Positions 18,276 through 27,519 of a stretch of DNA of 64,000 nucleotides are shown piece by piece. The translations under genes and the position numbers were made by a program. The stretch is taken from assembly GCA_965223085.1 (NCBI GenBank), contig OZ244981.1, forward strand, positions 3,968,001 through 4,032,000, written 5' to 3'. Below the pieces are notes generated by a model that was given only the letters and a program-made list of their open reading frames with translations, did not search any database and was not told the DNA's origin. Within the stretch, counting starts at the first letter, position 1. Each line of letters opens with the position of its first letter. This DNA is from CBDCVO01 sp965223085 (lineage in GTDB: Bacteria > Pseudomonadota > Gammaproteobacteria > Ga0077536).

Positions 18276-19970
18276 ATGGACAATACCAACTTGAGCTATG
18301 TTCACGGCGCTAACGCGGAACCGCTGCAATACACAACTATTGGCCAAGTGCTGCGCGACACGGTCGCAAACCACGGGCAAAAAGAGGCGCTTATCGCGCG
18401 ACATCAAAGCGCGCGCCTAAGCTACGCGGAACTCGCCGAAAACGTTGAATCTTTTGCAGCGGGCTTATTAGCCTTGGGATTGGAACCCGGCGATCGGATC
18501 GGGATCTGGTCACCGAATAATGTCGAGTGGGTCATTGCCCAGTTCGCCACCGCCAAAGCCGGTCTGGTACTCGTCAACATCAATCCCGCGTATCGGCTCG
18601 CTGAACTCGAATATGCTTTGAATAAAGTCGAGTGCCGCGCGATCATCGTCGCGGAGCAGTTCAAGAGCAGCGATTACGTGGCGATGATGAACACGCTGGC
18701 GCCGGAGCTTGCAAAGTGCACCGCCGGTAATTTGGTCACTCCGAAGTTTCCGCACTTGCAAACCGTGATCTCGATCGGTACTAAAGACCACGCCGGTATG
18801 CACCGATTCGATGCTGTCGCGGCGCTGGGCGACGCAGCTGCGCGTCGCAGGCTTACGGACATAGAGGCAAACTTGCAACCCGATGAGGCGATAAATATTC
18901 AATTTACGAGCGGCACGACCGGCATGCCTAAGGGCGCAACGCTCACGCACTTCAACGTTGTTAATAACGGATATTTTGTCGGCCGCGCGATGAAATTCAC
19001 GCCCGCGGATCGCCTCTGCATACCGGTGCCGCTCTACCATTGCTTCGGTATGGTGATGAGTGTACTTACGTGTGTCACCCACGGCGCGACTATGGTATTT
19101 CCTGCCGATGCTTTTGAGCCAGGTGCCGTCTTAGAAACAGTCCAGGTGGAACGTTGCACCGCACTGCACGGTGTGCCGACGATGTTCATCGCCGAACTCG
19201 ACCATCCGGACTTCGAGCGATTTGACCTAAGTTCCTTGCGTACCGGGATCATGGCGGGTGCGCCCTGCCCCGTCGAGATCATGAAACGCGTGCTCGAGGA
19301 CATGCACATGCGCGACGTCACGATCGCTTACGGCATGACAGAAACGAGTCCCGTGAGCTTTCAAAGTGGGACCGATGATCCGCTCGACCGCCGCGTATCG
19401 ACCATTGGCAGAGTGCATCCCCACGTCGAAGTAAAGATCATCGATGAACACGGCCGCACCGTGCCCCGCGGCGTGAAGGGTGAGCTATGCACCCGGGGTT
19501 ATTCGGTAATGCGAGGATATTGGAACGACGCGGAAAAGACCGCCGAGACAATCGATGCTGCAAATTGGATGCATACCGGTGATCTAGCGATTATTGACGA
19601 GGACGGTTACGGCAACATCGTGGGTCGCGTGAAAGACATGATCATTCGCGGTGGCGAGAATATATATCCACGTGAAATCGAGGAATATCTGTTCCGTCAT
19701 CCCAAAATACAGGACTGCGCAGTTTTTGGCGTGCCCGACCAACGCTTCGGCGAACAAGTCGGTGTTTGGATCAAACTGCGCGATGGCGAACACGTGACCG
19801 CAGAAGACATTAAATCGTTTTGCGACGGACAAATCGCGCACTACAAAGTGCCGCACTACATTCGTTTCGTCGATGATTTCCCGATGACCGTCACTGGCAA
19901 AATACAAAAATTCCTCATGCGTGACGCCATGGTCGAAGAACTCGGGATCGCATTGGATAAGACCGCTTAA
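18276..19970 (+). CDS. AMP-binding acyl-CoA synthetase (fatty-acid-CoA ligase family)
   Basis: This enzyme activates a carboxylic acid to its CoA thioester through an acyl-AMP. The ATG at 18276 gives 564 residues (MDNTNLSYVHGANAE). A longer frame from 18243 adds 11 residues without support. The ATP/AMP motif is FTSGTTGMPKGATLTH. A second motif is AYGMTETSPVSF. The hinge and C-terminal catalytic region shows GRVKDMIIRGGENIYPREI and a final lysine in TVTGKIQKF. The sequence pattern fits the FadD3/AMP-dependent medium- or long-chain acyl-CoA ligase group. The exact substrate cannot be read from sequence. It stands before a convergent phosphotransferase-fold gene of the type often found in fatty acid catabolism. 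Confidence 0.9.
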   Translation: MDNTNLSYVHGANAEPLQYTTIGQVLRDTVANHGQKEALIARHQSARLSYAELAENVESFAAGLLALGLEPGDRIGIWSPNNVEWVIAQFATAKAGLVLVNINPAYRLAELEYALNKVECRAIIVAEQFKSSDYVAMMNTLAPELAKCTAGNLVTPKFPHLQTVISIGTKDHAGMHRFDAVAALGDAAARRRLTDIEANLQPDEAINIQFTSGTTGMPKGATLTHFNVVNNGYFVGRAMKFTPADRLCIPVPLYHCFGMVMSVLTCVTHGATMVFPADAFEPGAVLETVQVERCTALHGVPTMFIAELDHPDFERFDLSSLRTGIMAGAPCPVEIMKRVLEDMHMRDVTIAYGMTETSPVSFQSGTDDPLDRRVSTIGRVHPHVEVKIIDEHGRTVPRGVKGELCTRGYSVMRGYWNDAEKTAETIDAANWMHTGDLAIIDEDGYGNIVGRVKDMIIRGGENIYPREIEEYLFRHPKIQDCAVFGVPDQRFGEQVGVWIKLRDGEHVTAEDIKSFCDGQIAHYKVPHYIRFVDDFPMTVTGKIQKFLMRDAMVEELGIALDKTA

Positions 19971-20047
19971 GTATCGCCGCGGCGGTATTATTGCCTACGC
20001 TGGATGTTGTCCGAGGGGCTCACTGCGATTGCACAAGTTCGACGGAC

Positions 20048-21097
20048 TTAAGGCATGCGATTAATCGCTAATTCGGCTTGCGTTAAGGAACGCTCGATGC
20101 GTAAACGTAGGTCGTCCAGATCGATACCAGCGGTACTTTTCTGGCCGCTCATGTAACGCGCATAGACGCCATGAATGATCATCGCGCTTTTCCACCAATT
20201 GAAACCAAGGTAAAAGTCCAACTGGGATAGGTCGCGACCCGTGCGCTCAGCATAGCGCGCTGCTAAGCGTTCGCGGCTCGGCATGCCGACGACCGCGCTC
20301 GCCGCATCGGCCTTAACCGGGTTCGAATCATCACGTAAGGTCCATTGATTGAGGGCGTAGGCAAGATCCGCCAGCGGGTCACCTAAGGTAGATATCTCCC
20401 AATCCAGCACCGCGGCTATATGCGCTTGGGCATCGACCAAGCAATTATGCAGTCCATAATCGCCATGCACGATCCGCGCGGGACCCTGTGCAGGAATATG
20501 GGCAGCCAGAAATTCTTGCAGTTCGTGGGCACGGTCGTCGTCGTACTGTGCCGCAGCGCATGAAGATGTCCACGAACGATACCAAGTTTTTAGTTGCCGC
20601 CCGACGTAGTTTTCCTTTTTGCCCAACTCGCCCAGTCCTATCTGGTCGGGATCCAAGGCATGGAGCTCAGCTAAGACATCAAAAAAAGACCACGCCAAGG
20701 TCGCGCGGGAGTGCCGCGGCACCCACTGTTCGGTATCTGCAGCCGTGTGCAAAGCCTTACCGCTGACCCAACTCATGACATAGAAATGCGCGCCCGTAAT
20801 AGTTGGGTCCGCACAAAAACCGAGCGCCTCAGCGACCGGTACCGCGGTGGGACCTAAGGCAGAAATAAGCGCCCATTCGCGCCCCATATCATGCGCCTTG
20901 GGTAGCAGTTCTCCCTGCGGCGGACGGCGTATTACCGCAACTTCTCCGTACTTGCTTTCAATTAAATAAGTGAGATTCGAGTGACCACCTTCCAGGCGTG
21001 TCCATTCGAACGGCGGCGCCAATGAAGCGATGTTAGCGGCGATCCACGCTTCGACTACGTTAACGTCGTAACCTTCGGGTTGAGCGGCTGCGGGCAT
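20048..21097 (-). CDS. Phosphotransferase family protein (APH / ACAD10-11 kinase-like)
   Basis: The 349-residue protein has the aminoglycoside-phosphotransferase kinase fold. The catalytic loop is VHGDYGLHNCLVD and the metal-binding motif is VLDWEISTLGDPLAD. The N-terminal LEGGHSNLTYLIES and VIRRPPQGELLPKAHDM are characteristic of the subgroup related to the kinase domain of animal ACAD10/ACAD11, which acts on 4-hydroxy acyl-CoAs. In bacteria such genes often accompany acyl-CoA ligases and dehydrogenases. The neighbour at 18276-19970 is an acyl-CoA ligase, which supports a lipid role over antibiotic resistance. No resistance function is inferred. Confidence 0.85.
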   Translation of the reverse strand: MPAAAQPEGYDVNVVEAWIAANIASLAPPFEWTRLEGGHSNLTYLIESKYGEVAVIRRPPQGELLPKAHDMGREWALISALGPTAVPVAEALGFCADPTITGAHFYVMSWVSGKALHTAADTEQWVPRHSRATLAWSFFDVLAELHALDPDQIGLGELGKKENYVGRQLKTWYRSWTSSCAAAQYDDDRAHELQEFLAAHIPAQGPARIVHGDYGLHNCLVDAQAHIAAVLDWEISTLGDPLADLAYALNQWTLRDDSNPVKADAASAVVGMPSRERLAARYAERTGRDLSQLDFYLGFNWWKSAMIIHGVYARYMSGQKSTAGIDLDDLRLRIERSLTQAELAINRMP

Positions 21098-21288
21098 ACT
21101 GGTCCCTCTCTGTCATCAATCGCTGCGTGAGCCACTGTACTCGAACGGCTTGCTGCTACAACTATTGGCCCCGCGTGCGGACAATCCGGCCATTGTAGTT
21201 CTCAGCATCTATTTGCGAAAACGCGATGCTGGCGGACGAGACGTGCGGATATTGGCAGCACGGCATAAAACCAAGAAAAATACAATGT

Positions 21289-21311
21289 AATATTTCCTCA
21301 TAGGAAATATT
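21289..21311. promoter_or_regulatory. Perfect 23-bp AT-rich palindrome upstream of the decayed amidotransferase gene
   Basis: Two perfect 10-base arms (AATATTTCCT and AGGAAATATT) flank the 3-base spacer CAT, in the divergent region between the phosphotransferase gene and the amidotransferase pseudogene (ATG 21395). The surrounding DNA is AT-rich, unlike the coding regions. It could be a dimeric repressor site or, with the T-rich tail that follows (TTTTATCTTAT), a weak terminator. The remaining ~200 bases of this gap show nothing else recognisable. Confidence 0.5.
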
Positions 21312-21394
21312 TTATCTTATAAGTTGATCTCGGTACGTCCATAAACTGATCCCGCATGCACCAGTGCCACGCACACATCTGCGGTGGCGGCGCC

Positions 21395-22312
21395 ATGTGC
21401 GGTATCGCCGGAATTATGTATAAAAGCCGCACGACACCGGTCGGGCGCTCATCGATATGCTGGACGGCTGCCAACACCGCGGGCCCGACTCGACCGGTTT
21501 CGCGCTATACGGCCAAGCCATAGATGGGCAGTTGCGGTTGCGTTTTTTAGGCGGCACTGGCGCGCAAGCCCAGCAAGCCATCGAGCGCCTCCACCAAGCC
21601 TTGCGCGAACACGACGCCGCGCTTCTCGCCACCGAGCACATCGGCAACAACTACCGGGCACCGGTGCGTTTCAATGGCGATTTAAGGCAATTCGCCTACG
21701 CGCTGGAACGCAACGCCAAAGTAATGTCCATCGGTTCGAGTCTAGAAATAGTCAAAGACGTCGGCAACGCCCACAACGTCGATCATCGTTACCCCGTGTC
21801 GTCCTTTCTGGGCACGCAGGGCTTGGGCCATGTTCGCCTGGCGACCGAGCCAGAGGTAAAATCGGAGGCCTCTCACCCGTTTTGGGCGACCGGTTTTGGT
21901 GATGTCGCAATTGTGCACAATGGCCACATTACGAACTACTGCACATTACGAACTACTGGGAAATACGCCGCCGCTTGGAGCAACGCGGTTTCGAGTTCAC
22001 CACCGACACGACAGCGAGTTCATCGCGGTCTACTTAACCGACAAGCTCGCGCAAGGGATCAAGCTCAGGGAGGCACTGCGTACCTCGATCGATGACTTGG
22101 ATGGTACGTTTTCGTTTTTGGCGTCTACCGATGATGAGCTCGGCTATGCCAAGGACCATTTAGCGGTGAAGCCGATGATCAGGTACGAAAACGCGGAACT
22201 CATCGCTGTGGCGTCGGAAGCAGTATCGCTAAACCGTTTATTTCCCGGCCACGCACTGAACACCAAAGAACCGCCCCCGGGTACTTATAACACATGGTCA
22301 CGATCGATCTAG
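21395..22312 (+). pseudogene. Class II glutamine amidotransferase of glutamate/N-methylglutamate synthase type, broken
   Basis: The start MCGIAGIMYKS (ATG 21395) has the N-terminal nucleophile cysteine of class II amidotransferases, but the frame is lost at once. Homology continues in another frame (MLDGCQHRGPDSTGFALYG, then LGHVRLATEPEV and HNGHITNY). A perfect 17-base tandem duplication at 21925-21941 and 21942-21958 then breaks the frame. A further one-base loss near 22012 is needed to rejoin DSEFIAVYL. The end reads PGTYNTWSR. At least three lesions make a functional product impossible. The parts resemble the stand-alone amidotransferase subunit (MgsA/GlxB-like) of N-methylglutamate synthase-type systems. 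It is followed by fragments of the other subunits. Confidence 0.8.
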
Positions 22313-22503
22313 CCGTAACGCCGGTCCGCGTAGCGAACGAAAAAATTCGCACCTGTGGCGGCCAGGGTGACGACGTCGAAGTTCTCAATCCCGACGCACG
22401 ACATCACATCGGCGTGGGTTTGACCGACGACATTACGGTCAGAATTCGTGGCTCTGCGGGTAACTTCTGTGCCGGACTTACTGTTCAAGCGCACTTTAAT
22501 CGT
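22294..22503 (+). pseudogene. GXGXG-domain glutamate synthase-like subunit (MgsB/GlxC-like), N-terminal fragment
   Basis: The frame starts MVTIDLAVTPVRVANEKIR, overlapping the end of the amidotransferase remnant. It reads through VEVLNPDARHHIGVG and GSAGNFCAGLT, the beginning of a GXGXG-type domain. Homology stops after about 65 residues near 22500, where the same open frame runs directly into the N-terminal iron-sulfur region of a GltD-like oxidoreductase. An intact subunit should be about 230 residues and should be followed by an FMN-binding glutamate synthase-like subunit of about 440. Both the rest of this gene and that entire subunit are missing, indicating an internal deletion. Confidence 0.7.
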
Positions 22504-24127
22504 CGATCACAACGTGGGTTGACGAATCCGTTCGGTTCGATCTGCGGCTGCGTCTGTGATGCACCGTGTGAGCCAGCGTGCCGATGCCGCGACCGTGACG
22601 GAGCGATGCAAATTCGCAACCTCAAACGCTTCGTAATGGATAAAGTTGGTCATCGCTACGACCCGCCGGCGGTACCGATCGGCGTCGTCGGCGCGGGGCC
22701 GGCCGGTCTAACGGCCGCCCACGATTTGTGCGTAGCCGGCTACGAAGTTCACGTCTACGCGATGACCGATCATCTCGGTGGCATGATGAGCTGGGGGATC
22801 CCGGCCTTTCGGTTACCGCTGAGAACGATACAGGAGGACATCGACCGCCTGTTAACACGTTGCCCGGCCTGAAAGTGCAGCTGCGCACCGCACTGGGCAC
22901 GGACGTCAGTCTCGATGAGCGCAAGCAGCGACACGACGCAGTACTGCTGGCGATCGGATCGTGGTGGGGAAAATCTATGGATATCGCTGGCGAGCAAGAC
23001 AGTCGCGTCATCGACGGCGTCAGTTTTTTGCGTCAAATCAACGCTGGCGTGCGTCCGCAATTATCGGCAACTGTGGTTGTTGTCGGCGGCGGTGATGTCG
23101 CCATGGACGCCTGCCGCGCCGCGCTACGGCGGCCAGGATGCGAGCACGTGAAAGTTGTTTATCGTCGCGGCCCCGGGGAGATACCGGCGCGGCGCATCGA
23201 GCTCGAAGGCGCGATTAAGGAAGGCATCGCGTCCATCTACAACACGCAACAGCTAGCGGTAGTAAGGCGTGACGAGCAACTCACGCTGCGTTGCCTGCGC
23301 ACGAAGGCCGGCGAGCCCGACGAAGATGGTCGCCAACGGCCGGTCACGATCCCGGGCACCGAACACGACATTCATTGCGGTTTGATTATTGCGGCCGTGG
23401 GACAAAAAAGTGAGTGCGCGGAACTCGAGCAGCGCGGCTTGTTACATTAAGTCGTTTCTCGAGGGATACGACCCCCCTCCCCTACCGAACACCCTACCGC
23501 ACCCGGCACGTAGCTGTGGCCGAGGACGTATTGTGGGAAAAGCTGCCGCTGCAAGAAGCACCATTTCATGGCGTCGGCGCTAAACCGATCGAGTTCCCCG
23601 AGATCGAATCCACCGACGAACTCGAGACGGCACGCAAACAGGCGGCGCGATGTTTTCGCGGTGACGCCGAAACCGGCTCGGCAGATTATGCGGTGCCGCA
23701 TCGCGAAGACATATTTTCCATGGTGCACACGAATCCGGCTGATCGCAAAAAGTTGTCGGCAATGCTGGCGCGGCGCGTGCAGCATCGCGAAAATCCATTC
23801 CCAGGAGGACGGCCGGCGTCGCTCGACGATATGGTGTTTCTACTCGCAAACTTGTCGCGGCTCGTGATCGATCCCTACCGTGAGGCGTGCCAGATCAGTG
23901 TCAAGCTCGCCGCTAAACTGAGCTTGGCGCAACCCTTTTTAGTGACCGGTTTTGATGACGCGCCAGCGGAAGCGCGTGCCGCAGTGGGTCAAGGCGTGGT
24001 GACCAAATTACACAACCTCGAACGGAAAATTTGCGCGCGGTTAGCTTGGCCGCATCGACGGCGACCGGTATCCCGCTTGCTGGCGTACGCCCCGCAACAT
24101 AAAATCGCCGCGTCAGATGTAGGTTAG
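22504..24127 (+). pseudogene. GltD-like FAD-dependent oxidoreductase, frameshifted and internally deleted
   Basis: The frame entering from upstream carries NPFGSICGCVCDAPCEPAC (iron-sulfur cysteines) and the FAD motif VGAGPAGLTAAHDL, and stops at 22872. After a one-base shift near 22868 homology continues as PGLKVQLRTALGTDV, then VVVVGGGDVAMDACRAAL (NADPH site), ending at a stop at 23450. Some 70 residues, including the second FAD motif, are missing before homology resumes at SFLEGYDPPPLP. A shift inside the C-run near 23470-23480 then leads to TPLPYRTPYRTRHVAV and DPYREACQISV. The C-terminus is degenerate. The locus is non-functional but its order (amidotransferase, GXGXG, oxidoreductase) is still readable. 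Confidence 0.8.
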
Positions 24128-24270
24128 CAGTCGGACTTAAGAGCAAGCTACTGGCTTGCTGACGCCTCGTAAAGAAATTAATGTGGCTGTCCCGAAATAG
24201 GCCGTCGTGCTGGCGAGAATATTAAGCGGCCCGAAATACCGGGTTGCGCGATTCACTGCACCATACGAAC

Positions 24271-25722
24271 ATGATCCGCGATCGATCCTTGATTGCTCTC
24301 TTCGCAGGCCCGCTAAGTGCTTTAGTGCTGTACTTGGTGCTCCCCACCGAGATCATCGACGTGCACGGCGAGCGCATCCTCCTGAGTCGAGATATTCGCG
24401 TGGTAATCTCGACGACGACGTGCATGGCGATTTGGTGGATATCCGAGGTGGTCCCGCTCGCGGTGACGGCCTTACTGCCGCTAGCGCTATTCCCGTTGTT
24501 GGACCTCTTGTCGTTTAAAGAAACCGCGCAAGCTTACGCCCATCCACTCATATTTTTATTTTTCGGCGGGTTTTTGGTCTCCATCGCGTTGCAAAAATGG
24601 GGTGTGCACCGTCGTTTCGCCGTCTCTCTGTTGCGGCGAGTGGGTCAACAACCCACACACATCATCGGCGGATTCATGTTCGTGACAGCGTTTTTAAGTA
24701 TGTGGCTTTCGAACACGGCCACGACAATCATGATCTTACCGATCGCTTTGAGCGTCATCGGTGTCAACCCGGGGAACTTTGCGAAATGCCTGTTGTTAAG
24801 CGTCGCTTACAGTGCTTCGATCGGTGGCATGGCCACGATAATCGGGACGCCTCCCAATCTCTATGTAGCGTCCTACTTTAGTGACGCAATGGGACGCGAG
24901 ATCGGCTTTTTGGATTGGATGGCTTTTGGTTTGCCCTGCGTTGCGCTGTTGCTACCCGCAGCTTGGTTTTTTCTAACGCATGTATTCTTTTCCTTTAATG
25001 GAAATTCTCGCGATGAAATCGGCACTATCGACGGTCCGGAACTCGTGTGGCGTGAGCTCGATCGCGGTGCACGGTACACGCTTGTCATATTTGGTTTGCT
25101 CGTGTTCGCTTGGGTTACGCGACCGTGGATCAATGATTTAAGGTTTTTTGGCCGGCAACCATTTGCGCACTTGACCGATGCCGGTAGCGCGATACTGGCC
25201 GCCTGCGCGTTGTTTGTTGTGCCGCTCCATAGCAAGCAAAAACGCTTTGTACTCGACTGGGGCGACGTTGCGGAGCTGCCTTGGGGAACGCTCATTTTGT
25301 TCGGCGGCGGCTTGTCTCTGGCCGCGGCAGTCAACACGACCGGCGCCGACGCCGTGCTAGGTGTGTGCTTATCGCGTTTGCCGCTCATCTCCCCACTAGT
25401 CGCGGTCATCGCGATTCTCGCACTCGTGATCTTCCTCACCGAACTAACGAGCAATATTGCGACCACCGCAACACTTGTACCGGTATTAGCCGCGGCCGCG
25501 CCTTTGCTCGGCCTCGATAGCCAAACGACGATTGTGCTGGTGGCGTTGGCAGCGAGCTGCGCGTTCATGCTGCCTGTCGCAACGCCCCCGAATGCTGTGG
25601 TATTTAGCAGCGGAATTCTTCCGGCACCGCAAATGGCGGCAGCGGGTTTGCGCATGAACATCATTGCATTGCTAATATTTAGTTTGCTCGCCTACCAGAT
25701 CGTTCCATTCGTACTGCATTAA
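24271..25722 (+). CDS. SLC13/DASS-family anion transporter
   Basis: This inner-membrane protein belongs to the divalent anion:sodium symporter family (dicarboxylate, citrate or sulfate substrates). Starting at ATG 24271 it has 483 residues and about eleven membrane segments. The two family repeat motifs are clear: SNTATTIMILPIALSV and GGMATIIGTPPNLYV in the first half, and TSNIATTATLVPVLAA and FMLPVATPPNAVVFSSG in the second. These are the SNT and TPPN sodium- and substrate-binding motifs. It stands immediately after the decayed glutamate synthase-like locus. Its own promoter is likely in the ~140-base gap, which also contains a short hairpin (24142-24160). Confidence 0.92.
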   Translation: MIRDRSLIALFAGPLSALVLYLVLPTEIIDVHGERILLSRDIRVVISTTTCMAIWWISEVVPLAVTALLPLALFPLLDLLSFKETAQAYAHPLIFLFFGGFLVSIALQKWGVHRRFAVSLLRRVGQQPTHIIGGFMFVTAFLSMWLSNTATTIMILPIALSVIGVNPGNFAKCLLLSVAYSASIGGMATIIGTPPNLYVASYFSDAMGREIGFLDWMAFGLPCVALLLPAAWFFLTHVFFSFNGNSRDEIGTIDGPELVWRELDRGARYTLVIFGLLVFAWVTRPWINDLRFFGRQPFAHLTDAGSAILAACALFVVPLHSKQKRFVLDWGDVAELPWGTLILFGGGLSLAAAVNTTGADAVLGVCLSRLPLISPLVAVIAILALVIFLTELTSNIATTATLVPVLAAAAPLLGLDSQTTIVLVALAASCAFMLPVATPPNAVVFSSGILPAPQMAAAGLRMNIIALLIFSLLAYQIVPFVLH

Positions 25723-26195
25723 TAGCGCCGCCGCGGTCGCACGTTCCAAGTGACTTCGGTCAGCGCGCACGACGACTGCGTGTAGCTCGAGCCGGTCGTC
25801 GCGCCGTGCAATAGCACCGGCTCACCCGCGTTTGACGGGATCGACAGCGCCTGGTAGCGGTCGTCGACGACGTTGCCGCGACCCGCCATGTCCATGAAGT
25901 CGAGTGCATCTGAGTTGTTCACGACGAGGAACATCTGCGCTTCGGCACGCAACAGGGGAGCGCTGCAGATCTCGGGCAAGCGTCCCGAATGTGACCGAAT
26001 CGGCGCGGCGACCGTCTCACGGATAATCGCCCGATTAGAACGAGACGCGACTACCGAAAAGCACTCCGTCGGATCGGTACCCTCAGGGCTGCCAAGACGG
26101 GCACCGAGGAAGGGGTCGAATTGGATATCCTCGCGACGCGAGTCGACGCCTATGAGCAAAAGCATTTTCCAATCGTGGCCGCAGATCCCGTGCAA
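25719..26195 (-). CDS. Unrecognised minus-strand frame, possible C-terminal gene remnant
   Basis: A 158-codon frame ends 4 bases into the SLC13 stop. I do not recognise it. Its distal half (about 25719-26015: QMFLVVNNSDALDFMDM, then VLLHGATTGSS and LTEVTWNVRP) reads like a secreted beta-rich protein C-terminus. The proximal half lies opposite a recognisable HigA-like sequence on the other strand and is probably a shadow. No ribosome site or signal peptide marks the start. If real, it is most likely the tail of a truncated gene. Confidence 0.2.
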   Translation of the reverse strand: MHGICGHDWKMLLLIGVDSRREDIQFDPFLGARLGSPEGTDPTECFSVVASRSNRAIIRETVAAPIRSHSGRLPEICSAPLLRAEAQMFLVVNNSDALDFMDMAGRGNVVDDRYQALSIPSNAGEPVLLHGATTGSSYTQSSCALTEVTWNVRPRRRY

Positions 26196-26360
26196 GCCAT
26201 CCTCTTTCGGATCGACCAGATGAGGCGCGAGCGGAAGGGTTTGGAGCCGTTTATTGGGTGCCGTCGCCGCGTGTCCGAGGTCCTCAACGGGAAGCGAGGT
26301 CTGTCTCTCGACATGATCCGTCGTATTCGCCGTGGTCTCGGGCTATCGCTCGAGTTCTGA
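26016..26360 (+). pseudogene. HigA-like antitoxin remnant without a start codon or toxin partner
   Basis: The plus-strand frame reads TDNRPIRTRRDYRKALRRI, then GTEEGVELDILATRVDAYE, KHFPIVAADPVQAILFRI and a C-terminal helix-turn-helix (GCRRRVSEVLNGKRGLSLDM). This is the full pattern of HigA-type antitoxins, which usually begin shortly before RPIRTEADY. Here the codon where a start is expected is CTC and the frame is closed by TGA at 25992, so no good start exists. A TTG at 26121 would give only the last 79 residues. No HigB-like toxin frame is found on either side. I read it as an orphan, probably inactive, antitoxin gene; a short regulatory HTH product from 26121 cannot be excluded. Confidence 0.6.
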
Positions 26361-26451
26361 GCGGAGACGCTGCTTAGGTTTTGCCAACTAGAGTCGAAAT
26401 AAGCATGCAACGATCCTGCCCCTTGCGTAGTTTCCTCTCACCGCTAGCCTG

Positions 26452-27447
26452 TTAAGCATTCACGTCGATGACCACTCGCCCGCGTACTTTGCCGGCGAGA
26501 ATGTCACGCGCGATTTCAGGTACGCGCTCAAGCGGTTCGACGCGATATGCGTGGCGCAATTTATCCCGGTCGACTAACTGTGCAAGATCGCGCCACGCAC
26601 GTTCGCGGCGCTGCATGCTCGCCATGACCGAATCGATGCCGCGCAAGGTTACACCGCGCAAAATGAAGGGCATGACGGAGGCAGGCAGGCCAAAGCCACC
26701 CGCCAAACCGCACGCTGCAACGATGCCTTCGCGCTTAGTTTGCGCCAACATTGTTGCCAAAGTGGTATCACCGACACTGTCGATAGCTGCCGCCCAAGTT
26801 TCCGCTTCAAGCGGTTTTGCCTCACGCGCTAAGTCGTTACGCGCAACGATTTGGTGCGCACCGAGTTCGCGCAAGTAGCTCTCGGTTTCTGGGCGACCGG
26901 TGCTCGCGGCCGCTTCGTAACCTAGCGCGCTCAACAGCATCAGAGCGACTGAGCCCACGCCACCGGCGGCACCTGAAACCAACACCGGTCCGTCGGCAGG
27001 CTCGGTACCGTGATCTTGAATTGCGTTTACACTCAGCATAGCCGTGTAGCCCGCCGTGCCCAGCGCCATGCACTCCTCGGCGCTCAGTGCGGCTGGCTTG
27101 CGCACTAAAAACGCTGATCTAACGCGTTGTTTTTGCGCGTAACCCCCGCCGTGATCTTCGGATAAGCCGTAACCGTTAACGAGGACGTCATCACCGCACT
27201 GCCACGCTGGATCCCGTGACTCGATTACGCTACCAACGAGATCAATACCGCAGACCAACGGTGTGGTGCGACAGATCTTCCCTTTTCCAGTAACCGCAAG
27301 TCCGTCTTTATAGTTCACCGTGGAATAGGCGACATCGACGAGCACGTCTTCGTCAGCCAAATCCGCGGCACCGATTTGCCGCAACGTTGCGGCCGTTTTG
27401 CCATCATTGTCTTTATCCGCAACAATTGCGTTAAATCGTTCGCTCAC
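26452..27447 (-). CDS. acuI: AcuI/YhdH-family acryloyl-CoA reductase (MDR)
   Basis: AcuI reduces acryloyl-CoA to propionyl-CoA with NADPH and protects cells from acrylate. The 331-residue zinc-free MDR protein has the family N-terminus with VAYSTVNYKDGLAVTGKGK, the segment GIDLVGSV, AALGTAGYTAML-like GTAGYTAMLSV, and the nucleotide motif VSGAAGGVGSVALMLLS. The C-terminus ends KVRGRVVIDVNA. The YhdH subfamily signature is strong. Propionyl-CoA generation fits with acyl-CoA enzymes in the window (acyl-CoA ligase, IcmF), though they are not adjacent. It is followed at 27520 by nnrU on the same strand. Confidence 0.92.
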   Translation of the reverse strand: MSERFNAIVADKDNDGKTAATLRQIGAADLADEDVLVDVAYSTVNYKDGLAVTGKGKICRTTPLVCGIDLVGSVIESRDPAWQCGDDVLVNGYGLSEDHGGGYAQKQRVRSAFLVRKPAALSAEECMALGTAGYTAMLSVNAIQDHGTEPADGPVLVSGAAGGVGSVALMLLSALGYEAAASTGRPETESYLRELGAHQIVARNDLAREAKPLEAETWAAAIDSVGDTTLATMLAQTKREGIVAACGLAGGFGLPASVMPFILRGVTLRGIDSVMASMQRRERAWRDLAQLVDRDKLRHAYRVEPLERVPEIARDILAGKVRGRVVIDVNA

Positions 27448-27519
27448 GAGAACTCCTTACTTTTCCGGTTATGTCGCGATGTCGTCGGCATTGCTTCCCA
27501 CTGCCACGGGCAGTTTTCT

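Noticed and set aside
24142..24160. Short hairpin AGCAAGC-TACTG-GCTTGCT as a terminator
   Set aside because: Seven base pairs but no T-run follows; kept only as a remark in the transporter entry.
24873..25664. 263-codon minus-strand frame opposite the SLC13 transporter
   Set aside because: Low-complexity Ala/Ser/Thr-rich shadow; the plus strand has all family motifs.
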